A stretch of 64,000 bases of DNA from Argyresthia goedartella (lineage: Eukaryota > Arthropoda > Insecta > Lepidoptera > Argyresthiidae). The position numbers and the translations under genes are program-made. Position 1 is the stretch's first letter. Every line of letters starts with the position of its first letter. The stretch spans positions 25,724,552 to 25,788,551 of the forward strand of contig OX463832.1 of assembly GCA_949825045.1 (NCBI GenBank). Reading direction: 5' to 3'. The notes beneath the pieces are model-generated. The model was not told the origin of the DNA. It did no database searches and was given only the letters and a program-made list of their open reading frames with translations. Of the stretch, positions 55,664 to 64,000 are shown one piece after another.

Positions 55664-55737
55664 CTTCCTCGCACACACTACCAGCCGCCTCGCCCCGTCC
55701 TTGTCGCGCACTGCAGAGACGGCGACCGCCAGGTCAT
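55664..55737 (-). promoter_or_regulatory. klg 5' untranslated part with short upstream frame
   Basis: Between the acceptor and the klg ATG. The first three bases after the splice site are ATG and open a 19-codon frame that ends with TAG at 55678, 15 nt before the klg start. It may dampen translation of the main frame. Confidence 0.5.
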
Positions 55738-55784
55738 CTGAAAGAGATAAAGATAGGTTGGTGTTGATGTAATATTTGACCAGC

Positions 55785-56405
55785 GCGCAAAGCGTTTCCG
55801 TTTCAGCTTGGGCAAAAATGCTTTCGTATGTCCGTCTGTCCAGATTTCCGGCTGCTCTCTCGAAATGTTGTGAGCCGGCTCGATAATTATATGGATCTTT
55901 TTTATCGATTTGGTTTTTGGATTTTTTTCCATAGGTTTTGATTCTGTTTGCATTTTTGGGTTTGACAGTACAGAGGATATGACTGCGCTTGCGGGAAGCC
56001 GCCATCTGGAAATATTGATACTGTGCGAACCCCATACTATTTTTTGTTGCTGATAATACTGTCCGGAAGTAGAGGAAATCTACCTTCTCTATGTCGTGTC
56101 AGACAGCAGACCAAGACTTGATTGGTCTAGAGAGAAAAAATCTCTCGCTCGCGCAGGGACATCGTCAGTATAATGGATTTTTCTGTAATACCATGGCATA
56201 AGGAAATTCACGATGCATTTTTGCCGCCATGACAGCTCGGCTTTTTAATGCCATATCGATTGGCCTCTGTACTTATTGACCAAGCGAACGAAGAGCCTCC
56301 GTTTCAGGATTGGACAAAAATGCTTTCGTATGTCCGGATGTTCTCCTCTACAGTCCGCATTTCTCAACTGATTCTCGGGAATTTTTGTGAGCTGGTTCGA
56401 ATGGC
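55785..56405. repeat. direct repeat pair around 55785-55885 and 56279-56405
   Basis: Both contain AAAAATGCTTTCGTATGTCC, preceded by TCCGTTTCAG, and followed by a GTGAGC(C/T)GG(C/T)TCGA block. The spacing to the last block differs. Non-coding copies of one interspersed family. Confidence 0.55.
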
Positions 56406-57487
56406 TTTGCTATAGAATACTGCGGCACGAATTTGATAATTATTATTATTATTATTTATTTATTTCAGGTCATTGAATATACCCATAGAAGTACAAATAC
56501 AATAGCAAATTATTATTGTCAAAATTATAAATAAAAACAGGAATAACAGTGAGATCAATAAGATGCAAAAGAAATTATTATAATAAGAGATATACTGTAA
56601 GATTAAGAAAATTATCAGCATTCCAATGGTGTTATTCTTATTCTGAGCAAATGTTTACTTTTAGAGATTTAAGCTTTCAAAGTTTAATAAATTTTGACGT
56701 GTTTGACACTGTAGGAGTGCATTCAAAAACATATCCAACCGATGTTTGGGCTTGGTTTTGATCGTTCTAGTCGAATTTGATTATAATGAGGTGTTTTATG
56801 GATAGCTGGCAGTCATTTTTCATACCAAAGTGCTTTTCTTTTTGTTAGGAAATGTTTAAAAAAAAAACAAAGATGAAAATTGGATCCCCTCCAAACCCCC
56901 CCCCTCAAATTCGTGCCGCACGATTCTAAATTTTTACCGTTCGAATTATTAAATAGTATTTTTTTGTCGATTCAGTTTGTGGAAATTTTTCAAAATGGCG
57001 GAGATTTTAAAAATTCGCTACAGTCCAAACAGCTTAAAGAATTTTCAAAAATGAGGCGTCGTGGAATTTAGAGGCCGTGAGGCTATATAATTTTAATGAA
57101 ACGTCATAGATTGGGTTTAAGACCGCAAAATGTAGTTTACAAAGTTATTGGTTACTTTCATACTCCATGTAAGTACTTAATTCATAAGTTTGTATGTGGT
57201 ATTAAAAGAAATTGCATTCGCGAGGTCTACAGCTCACAGAGCCACTAGTAACAAATAAATTGAGCATATCTCTAACAAAAGATCTCTTCCAGCAAAGCAC
57301 GTAATGAGATGGGTTGATTGTGAAGCATGGGTAGACCTGTGTGCAACATAAAACATAATTTACCTAATACTTATACAGTAAACTATGTAACCCTAATATA
57401 TATAAGCTATACACGAGTACCTACACAAACACATAATTATGTATGATACATACATGCTAAACGTAGATAAAACATATACACATATAT
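56406..57487. other. no gene; repeat pieces
   Basis: (ATT)n patch at 56438-56462. A 70-codon plus frame at 56549-56761 is AT-rich and unconvincing. A piece of the TTACAAAGTTATTGGTTACT module lies at 57120-57260. Confidence 0.4.
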
Positions 57488-57864
57488 GTCACCGTAAGAT
57501 AGTCATAACCGTTTGTTGATAAACTAACGCGTTAGTTGATCAACTATCGACAGAAAGTAAACCAGACCGAGGGTTCTAAACCAGGGTTTAGAATTTACGT
57601 TTCTTTTGTTTTTACATGTCAACCTAACACGAAGAATACTTTGCTGCGCTCGCCCCCTCTAGTTTTCACCTAAACTACCGCAGTGTTTGCCCTGGTATTT
57701 CGTTTGCAATTTTATTTAACGGTTTTAACCGTTAGTTTATCAACTAACGCATCATATCGTAAGCAGTACGCTACAGTTTATTATTTGTCGATAGTTGACC
57801 AACTAACGAGAAAAAATATATTAGTTTATCAACTAACTAACGGTATTGACAATCTTACGGTGAC
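57488..57864. mobile_element. MITE M2 with GTCACCGTAAGAT inverted repeats
   Basis: 377 bp. GTCACCGTAAGATAGTCATA at the left mirrors TGACAATCTTACGGTGAC at the right, about 24 bp per end with two mismatches. GTTGATAAACTAACG / CGTTAGTTGATCAACTATCG motifs repeat in both orientations near the ends. The core (CAACCTAACACGAAGAATAC, CGCTCGCCCCCTCTAG, ACTACCGCAGTGTTTGCCC) is related to that of M1. ATAT sequences on both sides hide the exact target duplication. Confidence 0.8.
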
Positions 57865-58251
57865 ATATATATATACTTAAATAGACACATATTAACCCGA
57901 AGAGAAAGGAAGTGCTTTTTTACGCAACTGACATGTTATTATTACCCGACCGAGAAGAAGAGTTATGTTATGGAATCATAGGGTGACCATGTTCATGCAG
58001 GCGAGAAATAATGTTTGTAAACGTAACATACATATTTGGACAGATGGTTATTGATGAGAGCAAATTGAACACTTGTAGACACAATGTAAGGGTGTTGTTT
58101 GAGGAACAACTTCCACTGCAGGCTACTGGCTGTAATAGAAAGTTGTAGACATAACTAAAAGGGTACACAAGGACAGGAAACTGATTCGCATTTCGATCAG
58201 AGGAACTTATTTTTTTTTCATTTTCTTACGTTTTGGTCCGAGAGTCCCACG

Positions 58252-58674
58252 AAAAAAAAAACCGGTCAAGTGCGAGTCTAAATCGCGCACGAAGGGTTCC
58301 GTACCACCGTTCAATGGAAGCGATGGCGTGGAGTGAATAGTTTGGATTTTACACAGCAAAATTTTGTTTACAAAGTTATTGGTGCGGTTACTTTCACACT
58401 CCATGTACGTAACCAGGTGCATCCATAAGTTTGTATGTGGTATTGAAAGAATTGTTGTATGGGAGCCCCCTTAAATATTTCTTTTATCCTGTGTTTTAGT
58501 ATTTGTTGTTATAGCGGCAACAGAAATACATAGTCTGTGAAAATTTCAACTCTCTAGCTAGCTAGGTTCTTGAGATACAGCCTGGTGACAGACGGACGGA
58601 CGGACGGACGGACGGACAGCGAAGTCTTAGTAATAGGGTTCCGTTCTTACCCGTTGGGTACGGAACCCTAAAAA
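58252..58674 (+). repeat. GGTTCCGTACC repeat, complete copy
   Basis: ACCGGTCAAGTGCGAGTC to GGGTACGGAACCCTAAAAA, with a (GACG)n patch at 58590-58615. Very similar to the copies at 54855 and 59019. Confidence 0.8.
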
Positions 58675-58684
58675 GTAAAACGAA

Positions 58685-58960
58685 TGTATGTCTATCATCA
58701 GCCCACATTCACCCACTGCTGGGTAAAGGCCTCTTCTGTACCACGCCATCCACTCCGGTGCTGAGCCTCCCGCGTCCGCTGCCTACCCGCTATGGCGCTG
58801 ATGTCATCCGTCCACCTGGCTGGTGGTCTGCCGACTGCTCGTCGTGCGGTTCTGGGTAGCCACTCTGTAACCGCTTTGGTCCACCTTCCGTCATCTCTCC
58901 TTGCAATGCCTATGTCTAGTGTAGTGCTCCTAGCACCAATGTCGTACTCTTGAGCACTAT
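58685..58960 (-). pseudogene. LINE C-terminal fragment (RTE/endonuclease-RT type)
   Basis: On the minus strand, RRDDGRWTKAVTEWLPRTAR then GRPPARWTDDISAIAG and TEEAFTQQWVNVG: the same tail domain as at 33425-33690 but a different copy. The rest is missing. Confidence 0.65.
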
Positions 58961-59018
58961 CTATTTAGCAGCCCTGTGTGAGATATATTATAAAGACTTT
59001 ATATTTATGGGCTTGTAT

Positions 59019-59427
59019 TTTTAGGGTTCCGTACCCGAAGGGTTCCAAACGGGACCCTATTACTAATACTCCGCTGTCCGTCCGTCCGTCTGTCACCAGG
59101 CTGTATCTCACGAACCGTGATAGTTAGACAGTTGAAATTTTCACAGATGATGTATTTATGTTGCCGCTATAACAACAAATACTAAAAAACAGGATAAAAG
59201 AAATATTTAAGGGGGCTCCCATACAACAATTCTTTCAATACCACATACAAACTTATGGATGCACCTGGTTACGTACATGGAGTGTGAAAGTAACCGCACC
59301 AATAACTTTGTAAACAATATTTTGCTGTGTAAAATCCAAACTATTCACTCCACACCATCGCTTCCATTGAACGGTGGTACGGAACCCTTCGTGCGCGATT
59401 AAGACTCGCAATTGACCGGCTTTTTTT
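59019..59427 (-). repeat. GGTTCCGTACC repeat, reverse orientation
   Basis: TTAGGGTTCCGTACCCGAAG to CACGAAGGG-complement and GCAATTGACCGGC. Forms an inverted pair with the copy at 58252-58674, 350 bp apart. Confidence 0.8.
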
Positions 59428-59439
59428 ATTTGGTTTCTA

Positions 59440-59685
59440 GTTATTAACACTTTGTATATAAGGGATCCAACTGGCTCGATAGCCATTACTCTAATCCTCA
59501 CTATAATTTAGCTCAGTCACTGGCCGAAGCCTACGGTGAAGTGTGTCACATTGACTTCTCACAACCAAGCCTCTTTCTTTTTAAAATTATAAAATAATTA
59601 ACAATGTCAAAGTGACACCCACTCTAAAGAGGCCCGTATACAAAATAATCGCATAAACAAATATCGAACCTTACACCAGCCATCA
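59440..59685. repeat. repeat Y, inverted copy
   Basis: CCATTACTCTAATCCTCACT, GCTCAGTCACTGGCCGAAG, ACCCACTCTAAAGAGGCCCG, AATATCGAACCTTA: reverse complement of 32550-32800. Confidence 0.65.
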
Positions 59686-60067
59686 AGGAAATATAACAGT
59701 CCCAAAAAACCCAGCCAAGAGTGAGTTGGACTCACGCACCGTGTGTTCCGTACAAATCGCTTTGCTTTTTTTGTGATGTTACAAAATATTTTCGGTTTTC
59801 AGATATGTTGCGTTGCATATAGCCATAAATACTGTATAATGAGTAGATAACACCACACACAAATCTCAGTGGTTTAAGTGGTGTACAAAAATGTAACTCC
59901 GTTATTTTTAATGTCATTAATTAAATAAATTAAAAAAAAATATAGTGAAATACTCTATACTTCGTGCCAAAATTCATGTTTCTAGGCCAACGGGAAGAAG
60001 TTATGATTCCCTTGCGAATATCAAGCAATTTCAGAAAAAAAAAACATATTTTAACAACTTTTACAGC

Positions 60068-60320
60068 CCACAGACTTGAGGGATCGATATTAATTTCAAC
60101 TTGACATCTTTACGCGTTCCTGAGAAAATGTGTCTAGGCTGTCGGAGAACAAAGTGATCCAAGGGGTCCTTTTTTCCTTTTAAGGTACGGAACCCTAAAA
60201 AAGGAACCCTACCTAGGATCACTTCGTTGTCTGTCTGTCTGTCTGTCAGTCAAGACCCTTTTGGTCAGGAACGCGTGGAGGCATCAAGTTGAAATTAATA
60301 TCGATCACTCAAGTCTGTGG
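60068..60320. repeat. inverted repeat, about 56 bp arms
   Basis: CCACAGACTTGAGGGATCGA, TATTAATTTCAACTTGA and ACGCGTTCCTGA pair with TCAGGAACGCGT, TCAAGTTGAAATTAATA and TCGATCACTCAAGTCTGTGG. The centre (about 60180-60215) holds GGTACGGAACCCTAAAAAAG and GGAACCCTA in opposite senses, so two GGAACCC-type repeats stand head to head. Confidence 0.75.
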
Positions 60321-60326
60321 TCTCTT

Positions 60327-60517
60327 GGAAAATAATACGATCCGCAAGTTTATAAATTTCCTAGGAAATTTATAAACTTCCTTCTAGATTATATTAGGCT
60401 AGGTTAGATTAGGTTAGGTTATGTTAGGTTAGGTTAGGTTAGGTTAGGTTAGTATGTTTATAAACTTGCGGAAAAAAAATTAGGAAATTTATAAACTTGC
60501 GGATCGTATTATTTTCC
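60327..60517. mobile_element. foldback element with 37 bp perfect arms and a TTAGG array
   Basis: The arms 60327-60363 and 60481-60517 (GGAAAATAATACGATCCGCA... and its exact complement) are identical over 37 nt. Beside the left arm a second perfect palindrome is centred on CCTAGG (60347-60378). The centre carries a (TTAGG)n tract at 60394-60452, of which about five units are exact and adjacent. No coding. Confidence 0.85.
60394..60452 (+). repeat. interstitial telomere-type (TTAGG)n tract
   Basis: TTAGGCTAGGTTAGATTAGG then TTAGGTTATG and an exact run of TTAGG units to 60450. TTAGG is the canonical insect telomere unit. Short internal arrays may also arise by chance or from a repaired break. 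Confidence 0.85.
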
Positions 60518-60614
60518 GGTGGCATATATATAAATCATACTTATAGTCAACGTATTTAAAAGATACCGCCATAAAATTCATAATGTTTCTGATATTGCTT
60601 GTTTCGCAAGTTAA

Positions 60615-60873
60615 TCATAATAATAATAATAATACCTTGGACACTATTTATACACATTGATCTAGCCCCAAACTAGGATTCCCTGTATCTTGGGTACTGG
60701 ACAACGATACATATACTTATATAGATAAATATTATACTTGGATAGATAAACAACCATGACTAGGGTACAAACATCCGTTCTCATCAAACAAATATTTGCC
60801 CCCACCGGGACTCGAACCCGGAACCCTTGACTTCGTAGGCAGGGTCACTGCCGACTCGGCCCTTCGGGTCGTC
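60615..60873 (-). mobile_element. tRNA-derived SINE (S1), reverse orientation
   Basis: (AAT)n at 60618-60633, S1 body, GGGACTCGAACCC B box complement at about 60808-60820, head ending GGCCCTTCGGGTCGTC. Confidence 0.88.
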
Positions 60874-61234
60874 TAAATCAAAACCTATAGAAGTACCCAT
60901 TGACCTAAAATCATGAAATTTGGCAAGTAAAGTAAAGACTCTAAAAACCGTAAATTTGTAGTGTCTACACAAAAAAAATGTAATTTTGCCGGTTTTTATT
61001 CATTTTAAGGCACGGAACCCCAAAAAAGTGTCGTTTTTTGCTGCGGAACCCTAATATCCGCGTTTGCAAATACGATTTTCATAAATGGTTTACCACCCCT
61101 GTTATTGCGCCTTAGGTTGCGTTTTCAATTGCATGAAGTATTGTTAGTAGAGTGCCAGTGGACCGAGCGGGCCACAGTGGTAGGACCTAAACTATTTAGA
61201 AGTTTCTTTGGAAATATCAATGATGATAAATATT

Positions 61235-61486
61235 GACGACCCGAATGGCTGAGTCGGCAGTGACCCTGCCTACAAAGCCAAGGGTCCCGGGCTCAAGTCC
61301 CGGTGGGGGCAAATATTTGTTTGATGAGAACGGATGTTTGTACCCTAGTCATGGTTGTTTATCTATCTAAGTATAATATTTATCTATATAAGTATGTGTA
61401 TCGTTGTCTAGTACCCAAGATACAGGGAATCCTAGTTTGGGGCTAGATCAATGTGTGTAAATAGTGTCCAAGGTATTATTATTATA
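61235..61486 (+). mobile_element. tRNA-derived SINE (S1), tail hit by a transposon
   Basis: GACGACCCGAATGGCTGAGT head, B box GGGCTCAAGTCC (two changes), S1 body. The (ATT)n tail ends at 61486, where the DD41D element begins directly after ..ATTATA, so the tail supplied the TA target. Confidence 0.88.
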
Positions 61487-61739
61487 CCGGGTGACTGTAA
61501 AACCTCTAGCTATATCAAAAGAGCGTACTCCTTGATAACAGTACAAAATGCATGTTTTGTTACTTTCGTCTGCTTTCATAGTAAAATATTAAGTAATCAA
61601 CCGTCAAAGTATTCCTACTAGTCCCAAATAGTGTTGTTGCCATATTTACCGCCCGCCCAGTGTTGATAACATCGCACCGCGGTTTCGCTTTGTGTAGCGC
61701 CGCGCTTTCACTTTGTGTAGCGCCGCCGCCGCCGCCGCC

Positions 61740-61793
61740 GCCGCTGCGATCGTCTCGGCATTACGTAGGTAATGGTGAGACGATCGCAGCGGC
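61740..61793. repeat. GC-rich hairpin next to (GCC)n
   Basis: GCCGCTGCGATCGTCTC (61740-61756) pairs perfectly with GAGACGATCGCAGCGGC (61777-61793). The 20 nt loop itself holds ATTAC-GTAG-GTAAT. To the left lie (GCC)n and CTTTGTGTAGCGCCGC twice (about 61689-61725). Confidence 0.85.
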
Positions 61794-61989
61794 CGGCGGC
61801 GCGGCAATTTGTAGTTAAAATGATTCCTGCCTAGCTACTAAAGAATACGTTGATTTACTTGTAACAAACCTTCAAACTACTAGCTACCTTACAACCTATC
61901 TACCTAACTACCTACCTACCTACCTACCTACCTAGTCAACATTTCAAACAAAACAAATGGATTTTCGACCCGCAAACGACCGCTCTTGA

Positions 61990-62244
61990 GGTGAACGCAC
62001 ACTTATCGACATCGGCACGCATCATCCGCACGGAGCGGATAGGCCTTGTCTAAGGAATCTTCCCTGCGACTCGTGTGTTGCTCTGTCGCACGCAACAGAA
62101 GGCAGAATGCTTCGTCCGCATACTCCGCGCCAAATCTGGTGACGTCATCAGGATTTCTCCGGATTCCGACGCGGATAGGTGAGCGAGGTTTCGTATGCGG
62201 TACGGTATTTCGGTGCGGACTATGCCGATAAGTGTGCGTTCACC
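61990..62244. mobile_element. 255 bp MITE-like insert in the DD41D element
   Basis: GGTGAACGCACACTTATCG at the left and CGATAAGTGTGCGTTCACC at the right are exact inverted repeats of 19 bp. The interior has repeated TCCGCA/GCGGA motifs. No coding. The target duplication is not clear. Confidence 0.75.
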
Positions 62245-62535
62245 ATTAGATAGGTCAGTTTAACTAGTTTTTTGAGTGGGGGTCAGTAAGTTAGGGTGGA
62301 TCAGTCAAGAAGCTACTAACCACCGGTGGGCCGCGATTATTATTTAGTTAGGTACCTACCTACCTACCCTAGCTACTGAGTTCTGGTGTAGGTATTATAA
62401 AACTTTTACTTATTTTCATGAGATGAGCACGTGTTTAGGTAAATGCTGTACGTAGTTTGTAGTTTAGGATCAACTTGATGTGCTGCGAACTGAAGAAATT
62501 ATTAAAAACAGTGATATTGAATACGTACCTCAAAC

Positions 62536-63624
62536 TTAGCTGTACTTCAACAACTGTTCAAAATGCAATCCGTTCCTTTCTAAACACAGTCTTGCACGTT
62601 TCACTGCATTATGACGCACTTTTCTTAAGACTACCACATCACTTTTTACAGCGTCAAATGCACTTGTGATGCGGTCTTTAAGTTCTTGCCGGTTCTGAAC
62701 CTCGTCCCAGTAGACACGCCGTTTTATTTCGCCCCACAAAAAGAAATCACAGGGTGTGAGGTCCGGTGATCTGGCAGGCCAAGGCACAGGCCCTCCGCGT
62801 CCTATCCACCGACCACTGTACTCATCGTCCAGGTAGTTTTGAACAGGTCGCGCGAAATGAGGTGGTGCTCCGTCTTGTTGGAAGAAAACATCTTGTAGAT
62901 ATGCGAGCGGCACGTCCTCTAAGAAGTTTGCTATTACGCCTCGCAGCATATCTAGATACGTGCCCCCGGTCAGGCGGCCTTCGATGAAGTACGGCCCAAT
63001 GACTTTATCTTCCACGATGCCGGCCCACACATTCACACTGAAGCGCACTTGCTGATGATGTTCTCGTATACATTTTGGGTTACTGTATGACCACCAATGT
63101 TGATTGTGCTGGTTGTAGAGCCCTACACGAGTGAACATCGCCTCGTCTGTCCATAGGATGTGCTTGTTCTGATTTTGTACCAGCCATTCGCAAAAATTGC
63201 GACGACGTGGCGCATCATCTTCATTTAATTGCTGCACTTTTTGAAAGTGGTATGGATGCTGTCCAGTAGAGTTCAGCAACTTCCACACAGAATACTGGCT
63301 GATTCCGAAACGATGAGCTGCGTCTCGCGTACTTTTTCGAGGGTTGCGCTGAAAGTACTCCAAGATAGCGTCTTCTACCTCCACAGCCAGACGCGGCGCG
63401 CCTTCACCATAAGCATGGCTTGGCACTGTGAACTGGCCATAATCCAGAAGCCGTTGGTTTGCCGCTAAGATGGTTTGACGGTGGGGGACAGTGGCGTTAG
63501 GTAGTCCTTGTGCTTGGAGCCGAGGGATACTCTGCGTCTCGTACAATCTTCTGGCTTCGTACAGGTTTTCTCCACTTTGGATGTACACACGCACCATCTC
63601 GTAATATTCACGATTAGAGTACAT
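62536..63624 (-). CDS. intact DD41D transposase with DUF4817-like N-terminus
   Basis: 362 codons from ATG 63624. Residues 1-60 (MYSNREYYEMVRVYIQSG, ARRLY, QTILAANQRL) resemble the DUF4817 helix-turn-helix. Residues 75-125 are a second one (STRDAAHRFGISQYSVWKLL). The DDE core has D160 (WTDEAMF), D251 (FFQQDGAPPH) and D293 (SPDLTPCDFFLWG). The spacing of 41 residues makes it DD41D, as in rosa/Visitor-like relatives (family knowledge). All catalytic residues are present and there is no break, so the protein may be active. It would cut the 61487-64000 element at TA sites. The region upstream (63625-63860) is GC-rich and may contain its promoter. Confidence 0.9.
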   Translation of the reverse strand: MYSNREYYEMVRVYIQSGENLYEARRLYETQSIPRLQAQGLPNATVPHRQTILAANQRLLDYGQFTVPSHAYGEGAPRLAVEVEDAILEYFQRNPRKSTRDAAHRFGISQYSVWKLLNSTGQHPYHFQKVQQLNEDDAPRRRNFCEWLVQNQNKHILWTDEAMFTRVGLYNQHNQHWWSYSNPKCIREHHQQVRFSVNVWAGIVEDKVIGPYFIEGRLTGGTYLDMLRGVIANFLEDVPLAYLQDVFFQQDGAPPHFARPVQNYLDDEYSGRWIGRGGPVPWPARSPDLTPCDFFLWGEIKRRVYWDEVQNRQELKDRITSAFDAVKSDVVVLRKVRHNAVKRARLCLERNGLHFEQLLKYS

Positions 63625-64000
63625 CTTGTATGAGCGTATCAGACGGACACGGACTCGAAAGATAAAAGTACCCGCGCGGCGAGGGGAATTTGTAGCGTGC
63701 GCACGTCAAACCGCGATAAGGTTGCGCAGGCGACTGGACTGGCGTCGGGCAGTCTCGCTGGCGGCGGCGGCGCACGTAAAGGCATTGCGGGGGTGAGCCG
63801 GGCGGGTGCGGGGTGTGGTGGGCGGATTAGAAACCGCGAGTCATACAACGCCGCCCTGAGCGCGTAGGTTGTCTTTAAATTCTAATATGGGAGCTATTTC
63901 CTATCAATCAAATATGAAAAAAAAAAAAACGAAAAAAATGCTTTTTTGTTTTCTACTAGTGATTCTGATTCCAAAATTTTATTATAGCTAGGGGTTTTAA

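Larger units (their letters stand above)
61487..64000 (-). mobile_element. DD41D Tc1/mariner-superfamily transposon, right end outside window
   Basis: Left end CCGGGTGACTGTAAAACCTC then TAGCTATA after a TA. The window stops in the matching right repeat (TATAGCTAGGGGTTTTA), so only about 11 bp of the right end should be missing. Encloses one intact transposase, a GC-rich hairpin (61740-61793) and a 255 bp MITE-like insert (61990-62244). TA target and IS630/Tc1/mariner transposase agree. Confidence 0.85.

Overview
This 64 kb window looks like nuclear DNA from a moth or butterfly (Lepidoptera inferred, insect near certain). The reasons are AG/GT-spliced exons of an insect immunoglobulin-superfamily gene, DD37D mariner-type transposons, a tRNA-derived SINE seen six or more times, interspersed repeats of the moth/butterfly GGTTCCGTACC type, a BEL/Pao LTR retrotransposon, and (TTAGG)n, the insect telomere motif. 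There is no bacterial-style gene organisation. One host gene can be followed. On the minus strand, seven coding exons at 55600-55663, 33808-33897, 30646-30773, 10775-10987, 9488-9629, 1923-2020 and 637-758 join with matching phases into 285 codons plus 2 nt. They encode a signal peptide and most of three Ig domains, best matched to Klingon (klg), a neural cell-adhesion protein. The 3' end lies beyond position 1. A single THAP-domain first exon (26935-27026, plus) is the only other candidate host exon. Nearly everything else is mobile DNA inside the klg introns. Left part (1-11 kb): MITEs, two tandem deletion derivatives of a tyrosine-recombinase (Crypton-like) element, SINEs, decayed LINEs, and a 650 bp octamer satellite that almost touches a klg splice donor. 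Middle (11-31 kb): a nearly complete 5.2 kb CR1/L2-like LINE (15379-20548), the first two of three DD37D mariners, the Crypton-like fragment and the THAP exon. 31-47 kb: hairpin-forming and non-autonomous elements, a hAT MITE with an 8 bp target duplication, the third mariner, and many repeats. 47-54 kb: a young BEL/Pao element with 544 bp LTRs that look identical and a GCCAT duplication, which has lost its whole reverse transcriptase yet keeps protease and RNase H/integrase in one frame. 54-64 kb: the klg signal-peptide exon, a MITE, GGTTCC repeats, a foldback element carrying a TTAGG array, and an intact DD41D transposase gene whose element runs off the right edge. The window shows layered insertion: the BEL sits in a TIR element that also holds a 104 bp foldback; the DD41D element sits in the tail of a SINE and carries its own MITE; a GGTTCC repeat sits inside another repeat. 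Most coding-looking frames are defective. The exceptions are klg, LINE ORF1, BEL gag and pol, and the DD41D transposase. All assignments rest on reading the sequence and on family knowledge; no database search was run.
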